Position numbers and translations under genes: made by a program
Part shown: one piece after another, positions 9,892 to 17,718 of the stretch
Numbering within the stretch: position 1 is the first letter of the stretch
Layout: each line of letters begins with the position of its first letter
Notes under the pieces: generated by a model
The model's database searches: none
The model's input: the letters and a program-made list of their open reading frames with translations, nothing else
What the model was told of the DNA's origin: nothing
Assembly (NCBI RefSeq): GCF_000317635.1
Contig: NC_019779.1
Location: 1,364,001-1,428,000 of the forward strand
DNA: 64,000 bases
DNA from: Halothece sp. PCC 7418
GTDB taxonomy: Bacteria > Cyanobacteriota > Cyanobacteriia > Cyanobacteriales > Rubidibacteraceae
Reading direction: 5' to 3'

Positions 9892-10272
9892 ATGAAAAAA
9901 GCTATAATAGCAGCGATCGCGCCGTTTCTTATGTTTGGTTTTCCATTGTCTTTGCAAGCGCAAACCGACTCTGAAGAAGCCTCTCCCTTACGCATTGAGT
10001 TTAATCGCTTAGTCGAACTCAACCGCGCCAAAAATTTAGCCCGTCAAGCAGCAGAACAAGAGAATGGCGGGTTAACTGAATATCGACCTGAACCTGCGAT
10101 GCACGGACCAGCCCAAGCAACCAATTATGAAGAGTTAGCAGAAGGAGTGTGGCAATTTACCTTTCAAGGAAGGCGACCCACTGCTGATGAATACACCATT
10201 GAAAGTGTCGTTGTTGTTAACACAAACACTGGTGAAACTACCATCGAATACAACGGTCCAATTCGCGAATAA
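9892..10272 (+). CDS. Exported protein of unknown function
   Basis: 126 residues with a clear signal peptide (MKKAIIAAIAPFLMFGFPLS, cut expected after LQAQ). The mature part has a charged alpha-helical start (NRAKNLARQAAEQENGG) and ends in a beta-rich WQFTFQGRRPTADEYTIESV region. No family recognised. It is followed after 21 bp by the next gene on the same strand, so the two may be co-transcribed. Confidence 0.7.
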   Translation: MKKAIIAAIAPFLMFGFPLSLQAQTDSEEASPLRIEFNRLVELNRAKNLARQAAEQENGGLTEYRPEPAMHGPAQATNYEELAEGVWQFTFQGRRPTADEYTIESVVVVNTNTGETTIEYNGPIRE

Positions 10273-10293
10273 AATCCCCAAGTAAACTGACTT

Positions 10294-11181
10294 ATGACAA
10301 AACCAATTTTTGAATTAGTTGATGACCTCCCTGAACAAAATATTACCATTCGTGTTCTGAATGCGTTAGATTTTGTTGTCCCTGGAGAATGGGAAAATAT
10401 TGTTGGGTTTGAAAATATGATTCGCACCGTTACAGGTGAAGACGATGACGAGTTAATTCAACAAATCGGCGATCGCGCTGTCTGGTTATTTAATGATCAA
10501 TCTCAAGGCTATCAAAATGCCCTTTGGTTATATCAAACTGTAGATCGCACTGACACCGCTTTAGCCAGCGCAGCTTTAGCCAATAAAGTGGGAGAACGCA
10601 TTCCCTTACTCGGTTTTCTTAATAAAATTACCCCGAAAGCAGACAAAGCCCAAAGTATTGATTTAGCCCTAAAAACAGTTATTGAATTAATTGCATTTTG
10701 CCAAATTAATGGGATTCCTGGCGATAGTATTGGTGACTTTGTTAATTCCTTAGCTGACTATGGCGGAGAGGATATTATGCGAATGGCTGCACTGGTTTGT
10801 TTAGATGGTTTAATTCCTCTTGGTCCCGATTTTATCCAAAAAGCCCAAAGTATTATTGAAGGCTTGAATAGTGATGAACTAGAAGATAATAAGGTCTTTC
10901 AAAACGTAAAAGGATTTATTCCTGGAGATGATACAGATAGCCAACTCGGGTTTATTGGAGAAGCCTTTGGTTCAGTGAAAAATTGGATGGGTGATTTTGT
11001 GGAAAGTAAAGATTTGACCCCACAAAAAGTAATGAATAATATTGAAAGTTTTGTTGAATTTTCCGATGAACAATTGGACTATTTAGCAGCATTTTTAGAC
11101 CTCACAACCAATTATTATGAACATACAGGAACGCAAACTATCGCCAGATGTTTGATTAATCGCGCTTATGCAGAAATTTAA
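10294..11181 (+). CDS. Conserved cyanobacterial-type protein of unknown function
   Basis: 295 residues, acidic, largely helical, with no signal peptide or membrane segments. The first part contains VLNALDFVVPGEWENIVGFE; the middle is a helical region with alanine- and leucine-rich stretches. I recognise no catalytic motif. It sits 21 bp after the exported protein gene, and a degenerate MITE follows the stop. Confidence 0.68.
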   Translation: MTKPIFELVDDLPEQNITIRVLNALDFVVPGEWENIVGFENMIRTVTGEDDDELIQQIGDRAVWLFNDQSQGYQNALWLYQTVDRTDTALASAALANKVGERIPLLGFLNKITPKADKAQSIDLALKTVIELIAFCQINGIPGDSIGDFVNSLADYGGEDIMRMAALVCLDGLIPLGPDFIQKAQSIIEGLNSDELEDNKVFQNVKGFIPGDDTDSQLGFIGEAFGSVKNWMGDFVESKDLTPQKVMNNIESFVEFSDEQLDYLAAFLDLTTNYYEHTGTQTIARCLINRAYAEI

Positions 11182-11183
11182 TT

Positions 11184-11260
11184 TGATAGCGTTCCTTAGT
11201 CTGTTTAGGAACAAAGTGAGTCGGTGGATGTTATTTGTTCTTAGTTGTTTGTTCTTTGGT
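11184..11260. repeat. Degenerate fragment of the TATAGC heptamer MITE
   Basis: Begins with a GATAGCGTTCC-like end, then TTAGTCTGTTTAGG, AAAGTGAGTCGGTGGATG and TTGTTCTT heptamers. This is the same module order as the left part of copy 1 at 3549. The other end is not recognisable, so this looks like an old partial copy. Confidence 0.5.
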
Positions 11261-11333
11261 AATCTTTTTTCCCTGACCCCGCACTCACTCTTCCCAATTA
11301 ATTTGTACCCAATATCGGCTGATTGACAATAGT

Positions 11334-11882
11334 ATGCGAATTTATGGGAATCGCCTCTTAAAAACCTTACCTGGACAGCAAACTCGTCCCACTTCTGCAA
11401 GAGTTCGAGAGGCTTTATTTAATATTTGGCAAACTCAAATTGAGGGGGCGCGTTGGCTTGATTTGTGTGCGGGAAATGGCACAATGGGTGCAGAAGCTCT
11501 TTGTCGAAATATTAGTGTTTTGGTAGGAATTGAAAACAATCGGCGAGCCTGTCAAATCATGCAAGAAAACTGGGAGAAAGTGGCGACCAGTCAACAAAAG
11601 TGGCAAGTGATTAAGGGGAATTTACCTGATCAATTAAAAGACTTACAAGGACAACAGTTTGATTTGATCTATTTTGATCCGCCTTATGGGAGTCAGCTAT
11701 ATAATTTAGTTTTAAAGCAAATTCTAAATTTAGATTTATTAGCGAATGAGGGAGAAATCGCGATCGAACATGATCCGAAACAATGGGATTATCAAGAGAC
11801 AATTGGCTGGAGAGTCGTTCGTCAAAAAAAATATGGTAGCACTACCCTCACTTTCTTAGAAAAAGAGTTAAATTCTCGTTAA
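11334..11882 (+). CDS. rsmD: 16S rRNA (guanine(966)-N2)-methyltransferase RsmD
   Basis: 182 residues. Begins MRIYGNRLLKTLPGQQTRPT, the RsmD N-terminus, followed by VREALFNIW, the SAM-binding WLDLCAGNGTMGAEAL and the catalytic DLIYFDPPYGSQLY (DPPY). It methylates G966 of 16S rRNA during 30S assembly (family knowledge). The length is normal. A MITE directly follows the stop. Confidence 0.93.
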   Translation: MRIYGNRLLKTLPGQQTRPTSARVREALFNIWQTQIEGARWLDLCAGNGTMGAEALCRNISVLVGIENNRRACQIMQENWEKVATSQQKWQVIKGNLPDQLKDLQGQQFDLIYFDPPYGSQLYNLVLKQILNLDLLANEGEIAIEHDPKQWDYQETIGWRVVRQKKYGSTTLTFLEKELNSR

Positions 11883-11884
11883 AA

Positions 11885-12026
11885 TATAGCAGTTCTCGAA
11901 TTCATGAGGTACATTCTAAATTTTTGTTCTTTGTTCTTTGTTCTTTGTTGGTTGTTAATCAATGAACCATAAACCATGAACGTCCACCGACTTGCTTTGT
12001 ACCTCAACAGACTAAGAAACGCTATA
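11885..12026 (+). repeat. MITE with TATAGC termini and heptamer repeats (copy 2)
   Basis: TATAGCAGTTCTCGAATTCATG, GAGGTAC, a run of TTGTTCT heptamers, TTAATCAATGAACCAT, CCACCGACTTGCTTTG, GTACCTC and a right end AGAAACGCTATA. The complete 142-bp copy lies between rsmD and the next gene, so it is non-disruptive. Confidence 0.82.
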
Positions 12027-12070
12027 ACATGAAATAACTAATTATAAATAACCAGTAAGTAAGTTAATCA

Positions 12071-12682
12071 ATGACCCAATCTTCAAAAGAAACTTTAATT
12101 ATTTTTACCCGCTATCCCGAAGCTGGAAAAACAAAAACCCGCCTAATTTCTGCATTAGGAGAAGAAGGGGCAGCACAATTACAGAAAAAATTAACTGAAC
12201 ATACTCTAAAAGAAGTTAGTAAACTTCCCGTTAATCTTAGGATTTATTTTGCAGGTGGAAATCAAAAATTAATGTCCGATTGGCTGGGAAATCGCTATCA
12301 ATATTATCCTCAAAGTAGTGGAGATTTAGGACAGCGTTTGCTTGCTGCATTAAAAGAAAGTTTTACTCAACAAATTGAAAGAATTCTTATCATTGGTATT
12401 GATTGTCCTGATCTCAATGCAGATTTAATCTATCGCGCTTTTCAAAAGTTGAAAGAAAATGATTTAGTTTTAGGAAAAGCAGAAGATGGTGGTTATTATT
12501 TAATTGGTTTATCTGGTTTTTATCCTCAATTATTCCAAGGAATTGATTGGGGAACTCATCTTGTTTTACAGCAAACGGTTGCAGTTGCAGAAACAATGGG
12601 ATTAAGCATTAGCTATCTTCCTATATTAAATGATATTGATACCCCAGAAGATTTAGAAACAGTTCAGTTTCCTTGGGAATAA
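12071..12682 (+). CDS. TIGR04282-type glycosyltransferase (DUF2064)
   Basis: 203 residues of the nucleotide-diphospho-sugar transferase fold. Seen: FTRYPEAGKTKTRL near the N-terminus, GDLGQRL, and IGIDCPDLNADLI with EDGGYYLIGL, the family hallmarks. The family is placed in arsenosugar-type biosynthesis because it co-occurs with the TIGR04283 glycosyltransferase, which is indeed the next gene, 86 bp downstream. The substrate is not proven. Confidence 0.85.
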   Translation: MTQSSKETLIIFTRYPEAGKTKTRLISALGEEGAAQLQKKLTEHTLKEVSKLPVNLRIYFAGGNQKLMSDWLGNRYQYYPQSSGDLGQRLLAALKESFTQQIERILIIGIDCPDLNADLIYRAFQKLKENDLVLGKAEDGGYYLIGLSGFYPQLFQGIDWGTHLVLQQTVAVAETMGLSISYLPILNDIDTPEDLETVQFPWE

Positions 12683-12768
12683 ACAGTGACCAGTTTTTTC
12701 AGGAGATTCTCAGGTGAAAATGCAATGTTTAAACAAACCGTTAGTGATGTTATAACAAAGACGAGAGA

Positions 12769-13557
12769 ATGGAAAAAATTAATCTCTCTGTGATTATTCC
12801 CGTATTAAATGAAGCAGAGACGATCGCGCAAACGGTAGAATATCTCCAAGCGCCAGCCATAGAAATTATTATTGTCGATGGGGGAAGTAGCGATCAAACG
12901 ATTACAATCGCACAAGAAAAGGGCGTTAAAGTTATTTTATCTCCTGAACCAGGACGGGCGATACAAATGAATACGGGGGCGAAATATGCAACCACAGAGA
13001 CGTTGTTATTTCTCCATGCGGATACCCAACTTCCTGAAAACTATCTTCAGTTAGTTGAAAAAACCTTAGCTAAACCGAAAACCATTGCGGGTGCATTTCC
13101 CTTAAAAATTAATGGTAAGAATCCATTATTACGGATAATTGAAAAAGGCGTGAATGCGCGATCGCGCTTTTTGGAAATGCCCTATGGTGATCAGGGAATT
13201 TTCCTAAGAAAAGAAACCTTTGAAAAAATGGGAGGCTTTCCTTTATTACCAATCATGGAAGATTTCCAATTCATCCGAAACCTGAAACAACAAGGAAAAA
13301 TTCGCTTAGCACCAGGAAAAGCATTAACTTCCGCACGACGCTGGGAAAAGTTGGGAGTAATTAAAACAACGCTAATTAATCAGATGGTAATTATCGGTTA
13401 TTTTTTGCGGATTCCTCCTACTGAGTTAAGACAATGGTATGGTGATTCACACATATTTTTTCAAGCCATAGCGATAAACTTGATTCGGATGATTACTGAC
13501 CCTTACCATCGCAAGAATAGGAAACAAGAAGCTAGCAAAAAGAACAATAAAAACTAA
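12769..13557 (+). CDS. TIGR04283-type family 2 glycosyltransferase
   Basis: 262 residues. GT2 signatures: SVIIPVLNEAETIAQTVEYL, IIVDGGSSDQT, GRAIQMNTGAKYA, FLHADTQLP and MPYGDQGIF followed by GGFPLLPIMEDFQ. It pairs with the preceding gene in the putative arsenosugar pathway. The family normally ends near PTELRQWY. Here the frame continues about 37 residues further and overlaps the 3' end of the convergent DUF4870 gene by 111 bp. Confidence 0.86.
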   Translation: MEKINLSVIIPVLNEAETIAQTVEYLQAPAIEIIIVDGGSSDQTITIAQEKGVKVILSPEPGRAIQMNTGAKYATTETLLFLHADTQLPENYLQLVEKTLAKPKTIAGAFPLKINGKNPLLRIIEKGVNARSRFLEMPYGDQGIFLRKETFEKMGGFPLLPIMEDFQFIRNLKQQGKIRLAPGKALTSARRWEKLGVIKTTLINQMVIIGYFLRIPPTELRQWYGDSHIFFQAIAINLIRMITDPYHRKNRKQEASKKNNKN

Positions 13558-13785
13558 GATAAAACCAACAGCAACCAGCATTAAGAGTAAAGAAACTAAG
13601 AATAAAATTAAAATATTAAGTTGAAAATTAATGGCTTCTTTTGCATTTTCTTTAACAATTTCATCATCCACTAAAACTAAGATCAAGATCGGCACTGCAA
13701 TTGACATAACAGTCGAGGTTAATAAACTTGATCCATGACAAACGATGGATAACAGTTTTCGTTGTTCTTCTGTTGTAACATTCAT
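13447..13785 (-). CDS. DUF4870 (Tic20-like) small membrane protein
   Basis: 112 residues. The N-terminus contains EEQRKLLSIVCHGSSLL, two or three long hydrophobic segments follow, then the pattern ENAKEAINFQLN, and it ends in a tail with YRYGLKKYV. This is the layout of DUF4870 proteins, membrane proteins of unknown function. The C-terminal 37 codons overlap antisense with the glycosyltransferase gene. Both frames look real, so this is a true convergent overlap. Confidence 0.8.
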   Translation of the reverse strand: MNVTTEEQRKLLSIVCHGSSLLTSTVMSIAVPILILVLVDDEIVKENAKEAINFQLNILILFLVSLLLMLVAVGFILVFIVLFASFLFPILAMVRVSNHPNQVYRYGLKKYV

Positions 13786-13895
13786 GAAAGTGCAGGTTAA
13801 TCAGTGGCTACTGCTATAGTCTAGCCCAGTTGCTCATTAAAACTAGGTTAAAAACCATTAGTCTATTGAGCTAACGATTGATTTGATGGGAAAAG

Positions 13896-15371
13896 CTACT
13901 CCTCTTTCAAAAATAATTTGGATTGCAATTCTCCTTTAATCCGATTCAAAATTGACGCTTCATCTAAAGAATCAAGAATATTTTTCACCACTGCTTTCGG
14001 TCCATCTAATCCCCAAGATGCCCCATTTGCCAAATATGTATTGCTAACATGACCGATGGCGTAAGAGGAAACCCCTGCAACTCCCGCTTGGGTAATCGCA
14101 ACAGAAACATAAGGAATCAACGATGCACCCCCCGTAACAGAAGTCGAGATTCCTAACAGCCCTTTCAGCCCACTTAAGCCTAATGTGGTCAAGACTTCAC
14201 TGGCGCTAATCCCTCCCATGCTAATGGCGATTTTCTGTAATAGCGCGATCGCTGCGGATTGGGTCATGGGAATCCCATATAATCGAGAGAGAGCTAAAAT
14301 CATCGCCACATCTACCACCGCACCCGTAAACAAATCTAAAACTGTCACGGGATTTAACGCTACTGCAACCGCTTTCGTCATTACTGCTTTCCAGATTAAT
14401 TCTTCCGCTGCTTCCGCGCGAATTTCCAGCTTACGGTGTAAAATTTGTTCATTGACCTCATCTGCATACAGCATCGTGTTGAGGGCGACCAGAGACTTTC
14501 CTTCGTGATGGAGAATCTCTAAAATTTTCCGTTTCAATTCCTGCACTTGTGGTGTTCCCTGCTGGGTTTTAACTTTTATTGAACCATCGGCTTGGCGCAT
14601 TCCTCGTCTTTCTAACGGAGACGCTGCAACCATGACCACTTCTTCGGGCGTGAGGAGTTCTTTCACGCGATCGCTGCAAATGGTATCGTAAATAGCAGCG
14701 CGATCGGCTTCGGGATATTGATCAATCTTATTAAACACCAACAGCATTGGCTTCCCCACCTCTCGCAACCGCGACAAGGCATTATATTCAACTTTCGTGA
14801 TATCCCCAGCAATAATAAATAAAATCAGGTCAGCTTGTTTGGCAATTTGATGCGCCATTAACTCCCGAGTTTCCCCATCCACTTCATCAATCCCAGGAGT
14901 ATCTATGAGTTGAATGCTAGCTTGTTGGCGACTCGGTAACGAAACCCGCAAGATATCTTGATCGCTATTGCCTAAACTTTCTTCCGTTAATTCCCAATTT
15001 GCACTACCGATGGTTCGAGTGACACCATGCAAAGGACCCGTCTGAAAGACATTTTCCCCCAGTAGTGCGTTTAAAACAGAGGACTTGCCACGTCCCACCA
15101 TGCCAAAAGCAGCAATTTGGACAACAGACTGTTCTAGTTTATCCAACATTGCCGTGAGATAGTTAATTTCTGATTCTAGCCCCGATTTTTCTTCCGCCGT
15201 GAGATCAATCTGCTGTACCAGACTGCGTAGAGAGTCTTGAGCTTGTTTATAGTTAATTTCCGCAGTAATCTCTTCAAAGCTAAAAATTACTTCGTCTAAC
15301 TCATCATTTTGCCCTTTTGCACGGTTAATCGGCTCAGAATCAGATTTAGTCACAGACGACCTCAACCTCAA
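13896..15371 (-). CDS. Dynamin/Era-like GTPase with DUF697 domain
   Basis: 491 residues. GTPase motifs: G1 GMVGRGKSSVLNALLG, G3 DTPGIDEV, G4 FNKID. The C-terminal DUF697 region has alternating hydrophobic, glycine-rich segments (VAVALNPVTVLDLFTGA, LLGISTSVTGGASLIPYV), probably membrane-associated. A paralogue lies at 34139-35572. Role unknown; such proteins are common and conserved in cyanobacteria. Confidence 0.85.
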   Translation of the reverse strand: MRLRSSVTKSDSEPINRAKGQNDELDEVIFSFEEITAEINYKQAQDSLRSLVQQIDLTAEEKSGLESEINYLTAMLDKLEQSVVQIAAFGMVGRGKSSVLNALLGENVFQTGPLHGVTRTIGSANWELTEESLGNSDQDILRVSLPSRQQASIQLIDTPGIDEVDGETRELMAHQIAKQADLILFIIAGDITKVEYNALSRLREVGKPMLLVFNKIDQYPEADRAAIYDTICSDRVKELLTPEEVVMVAASPLERRGMRQADGSIKVKTQQGTPQVQELKRKILEILHHEGKSLVALNTMLYADEVNEQILHRKLEIRAEAAEELIWKAVMTKAVAVALNPVTVLDLFTGAVVDVAMILALSRLYGIPMTQSAAIALLQKIAISMGGISASEVLTTLGLSGLKGLLGISTSVTGGASLIPYVSVAITQAGVAGVSSYAIGHVSNTYLANGASWGLDGPKAVVKNILDSLDEASILNRIKGELQSKLFLKEE

Positions 15372-15441
15372 TACACTTCTAATTGATCAATAACAAATAA
15401 CCCACTCCTTTGTGGAGATTTGCTATCGTGACTCGGAGAGA

Positions 15442-15538
15442 GTCATCCGTACTCCGCCGTGAGACGACGGAGCGGGGTTCACGAGCGCCGGAATTGAATT
15501 CCGGCGACGACCCCTTGCCTGCGGATGACCGTTGGTCA
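15442..15538 (+). repeat. Nested palindromic unit ending in TGACCGTTGGTCA (copy 1)
   Basis: Outer stem GTCATCCG/CGGATGAC encloses two further hairpins: CTCCGCCGT/ACGACGGAG at 15452-15472 and a GGGGT...ACCCC unit at 15474-15514 with a perfect 10+1+10 inner palindrome (CGCCGGAATT arm). The unit ends in TGACCGTTGGTCA, itself a small hairpin. The same tail occurs at 39458-39510 and 57812-57863. It lies between a minus-strand and a plus-strand gene start. Confidence 0.75.
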
Positions 15539-15554
15539 TTGATGTAGGGAGTCA

Positions 15555-15812
15555 GTGGTGAGTGTACCGAAAACAACGGCTTATGTCCGTATTCTCCGCC
15601 AATCCTTGTGGGAAGGACAAATTGAAGGAGAAGTTAGTGCAGGAAGTTATGAATGGTCGTTTCAGTGGCAATTTCGGCAAAGTCGTTTAATTGTTCAGCC
15701 TTCTCTTGGTCGGGCTTTAATTCGTGAACCCTTAGAGCGGTTTTTAGAGCGATGTGATTATCAACTTGAACCAGGTGGGGATTATGAATTTATCGTGAGA
15801 GCAAAATTATAG
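15555..15812 (+). CDS. Small cyanobacterial protein, DUF3146-like
   Basis: 85 residues from a GTG (15555 or 15558). Contains TTAYVRILRQSLWEGQIEGEV and ends LEPGGDYEFIVRAKL. I associate this pattern with the cyanobacterial DUF3146 family; that call is from memory and moderate. No membrane segment or catalytic motif is visible. The gene begins 17 bp after a palindromic repeat and ends just before a TnpB element. Confidence 0.65.
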   Translation: MVSVPKTTAYVRILRQSLWEGQIEGEVSAGSYEWSFQWQFRQSRLIVQPSLGRALIREPLERFLERCDYQLEPGGDYEFIVRAKL

Positions 15813-15944
15813 AAGTCGCCGTAAAACCAAGCGTATGCCCGACCTTGGATATAAGGCGAGCTAAGCGAAAGGTTCAATGCCTTGAGCTTAGCAAACTCAA
15901 TCAGTTTGTGCTAAAATACTATCATAGTCGTGCAAGTTTGTTAA

Positions 15945-17105
15945 ATGTTAAAAGCATTCAAGTATAGAATCTACCCTAATCAAGAGCAAAGAGTCTTGCT
16001 TGCCAAGTCTTTTGGTTCTTGTCGGTTTTTCTATAACTATGCGCTCAATCTCACTTCTCAAACCTACAAAGAGACGGGGAAGGGGTTAAGTCGCAATGAC
16101 ATAATCAACCTTCTTCCTAACTTAAAAAAAGAGTATGAGTGGCTAAGTGAACCACCTTCCCAAGCACTACAACAAGTTGCTCTCAATTTGTCTAGTGCGT
16201 TCCTAAACTTCTTTGAAGGTCGTGGGAGATATCCTCAATTCAAGAAAAAGCAAAATCGACAGTCAATTAGACTTCCTCAAGGTTGCAAATTAGAAGACGA
16301 TTGTCTCAAACTCCCCAAGTTTGGGAAGGTTTACTGCAAGGTATCTCGACAACCAACAGGAAAGCTAAAATCTGTCACCGTTTCTCAAACACCATCTGGT
16401 CAGTATTACGCTAGTTGTTTGTTTGATGATGGGACAGAAAAACCCGAACCAAGTGGAGAAGGAAAAGCAGTTGGGGTTGACCTTGGTATTTCCGATTTTG
16501 CCATTACTAGCGATGGTTTTAAGTACGGTAGCCCTAAATACTATCGCAAATATGAGCAAAAACTAGCTAATAAGCAAAAAGAGTTAAGTCGCAAACAGAA
16601 AGGCTCTAATAATCGTAGAAAAGCACGAATCAAAGTAGCTAAGGTTCACGAAAAAATTACTCGCTGTCGTGAAGATTTCCTCCACAAACTAAGTCGCAAT
16701 TTAGTTGACGAAAACCAAGTCATCGTGGTGGAAAATCTAGCAGTGAAAAACATGGTTAAAAACTCTAAACTAGCTAAATCAATTAGTGATGCTGGTTGGG
16801 GACAATTTTTAACCATGCTTAAGTATAAGTCAGAGTGGGAAGGAAAAACCTATATTGAAGTTGATCGATTCTTTCCCAGTTCAAAGACTTGTAACCCTTG
16901 TTTGCATCAAGTGGACTCGCTACCTTTAGACATTAGAAATTGGGAATGTCCTAGCTGTGAAACTCAACATGATAGAGATATTAACGCAGCTAAAAACATT
17001 CGAGATGAAGGATTGCGAATTTTGGCGGTGGGGCGCATCGCTACAGCTTCTGGACAGAGAGTAAGACCATCTAAAGGCACTGCTTTTAGTGGCCTCGCTG
17101 AATGA
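15945..17105 (+). CDS. tnpB: TnpB RNA-guided nuclease, intact
   Basis: 386 residues. Starts MLKAFKYRIYPNQEQ, the canonical TnpB N-terminus. RuvC-I AVGVDLGISDFA, RuvC-II VIVVENLAV, zinc finger CNPC...CPSC, RuvC-III HDRDINAAKNI: the D, E and D catalytic residues and all four cysteines are present. The guide (omega) RNA would be expected to overlap the 3' end of the gene and the right-end hairpin (family knowledge). This is the only TnpB in the window with no frameshift, palindrome insertion or deletion, so it is the best candidate for an active nuclease. Confidence 0.93.
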   Translation: MLKAFKYRIYPNQEQRVLLAKSFGSCRFFYNYALNLTSQTYKETGKGLSRNDIINLLPNLKKEYEWLSEPPSQALQQVALNLSSAFLNFFEGRGRYPQFKKKQNRQSIRLPQGCKLEDDCLKLPKFGKVYCKVSRQPTGKLKSVTVSQTPSGQYYASCLFDDGTEKPEPSGEGKAVGVDLGISDFAITSDGFKYGSPKYYRKYEQKLANKQKELSRKQKGSNNRRKARIKVAKVHEKITRCREDFLHKLSRNLVDENQVIVVENLAVKNMVKNSKLAKSISDAGWGQFLTMLKYKSEWEGKTYIEVDRFFPSSKTCNPCLHQVDSLPLDIRNWECPSCETQHDRDINAAKNIRDEGLRILAVGRIATASGQRVRPSKGTAFSGLAE

Positions 17106-17114
17106 AGGAAGAAT

Positions 17115-17136
17115 CCCACGTGCTTTTAGCCGTGGG
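17115..17136 (+). other. Right-end subterminal hairpin of the TnpB element
   Basis: CCCACG, a 10-nt loop with a TTTTAGC stretch, then CGTGGG. Its position just after the tnpB stop matches the right-end hairpin used by Y1 transposases and the 3' scaffold of omega RNA (family knowledge). Confidence 0.65.
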
Positions 17137-17155
17137 AGTCGTCAAAGTCGTTCAA

Positions 17156-17311
17156 TATAGCAGTTCTCGAATTCATGAGGTACATTCTAAATTTTTGTTC
17201 TTCGTTCTTTGTTCTTTGTTAATCAATGAACCACGTAGGGCGTAGCCCGCGCGAAGCATCATGAACCTCCACCGACTTGCTTGGTACCTCAACAGACTAA
17301 GAAACGCTATA
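17156..17311 (+). repeat. MITE with TATAGC termini and heptamer repeats (copy 3)
   Basis: Same modules as 11885-12026: TATAGCAGTTCTCGAATTC, GAGGTAC, TTGTTCT heptamers, TTAATCAATGAACCA, GTACCTC, AGAAACGCTATA. This copy also contains a short inserted GC-rich palindrome near 17235-17260 (GTAGGGCGTAGCCCGCGCG). It sits between the TnpB element and the glutamate synthase promoter. Confidence 0.82.
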
Positions 17312-17374
17312 AAAACGACAAACTAATCACAACAAAATCGACCCGATTTGATGAGGATGAACTGTTTTAGAGCA

Positions 17375-17417
17375 GTAGTTTTTGTTACAAAATTGTTGAA
17401 TTAAGAAAAATTAAGCT
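17375..17417 (+). promoter_or_regulatory. NtcA-type box and -10 element of the gltB promoter
   Basis: GTA at 17375-17377, eight bases, TAC at 17386-17388: an exact match to the NtcA consensus GTAN8TAC. After a 23-bp gap comes TAAGCT (17412-17417), fitting the TAN3T -10 box of NtcA-activated promoters. NtcA is the cyanobacterial nitrogen regulator, and the next gene is glutamate synthase, so the context fits. The leader to the gltB start would be about 300 nt. It contains no gene I trust, only a weak TTG-initiated frame at 17469-17681. Confidence 0.65.
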
Positions 17418-17718
17418 AAGTTTTGTTATTTAATCCTGAACATTTAATTAAAAAAGCCAACTCTTCTGTTGCTCTCTGTAGAATTGAAATTAGAGCGTGA
17501 GGGACTACGGCTCGGTCTTTTGACCCAGGCGCAAGTTCACGATCGCGCTGTTGATGCGGTTGAAATAATCAACCGATCAGTATTGTTATGGGTTCTCATC
17601 ATGAGACTAAAAAAATCTCTCATTTTGATTCAAAATTACCCCAATAATAATGTCAAGACATTCCAAGGAATGTCTGAGTAATAAAGACTGTCTATTTCTG
17701 AGAGTATTGCGATTAAAA

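Larger units (their letters stand above)
15817..17145 (+). mobile_element. IS200/IS605-type element encoding only TnpB
   Basis: The left end carries a compound hairpin at about 15860-15897 (GCTAAG/CTTAGC stem around AAGGT...GCCTT). The right end carries a CCCACG/CGTGGG hairpin at 17115-17136 followed by AGTCGTCAAAG. Between them is one intact tnpB. There is no tnpA, so it depends on a transposase in trans. A MITE begins 10 bp beyond the right end. The limits are approximate. Confidence 0.8.

Noticed and set aside
17389-17718. Glutamine riboswitch or upstream peptide in the gltB leader
   Set aside because: The glutamine-riboswitch core I know is not visible, and the 17469-17681 frame starts at TTG without an RBS and lacks protein-like character.
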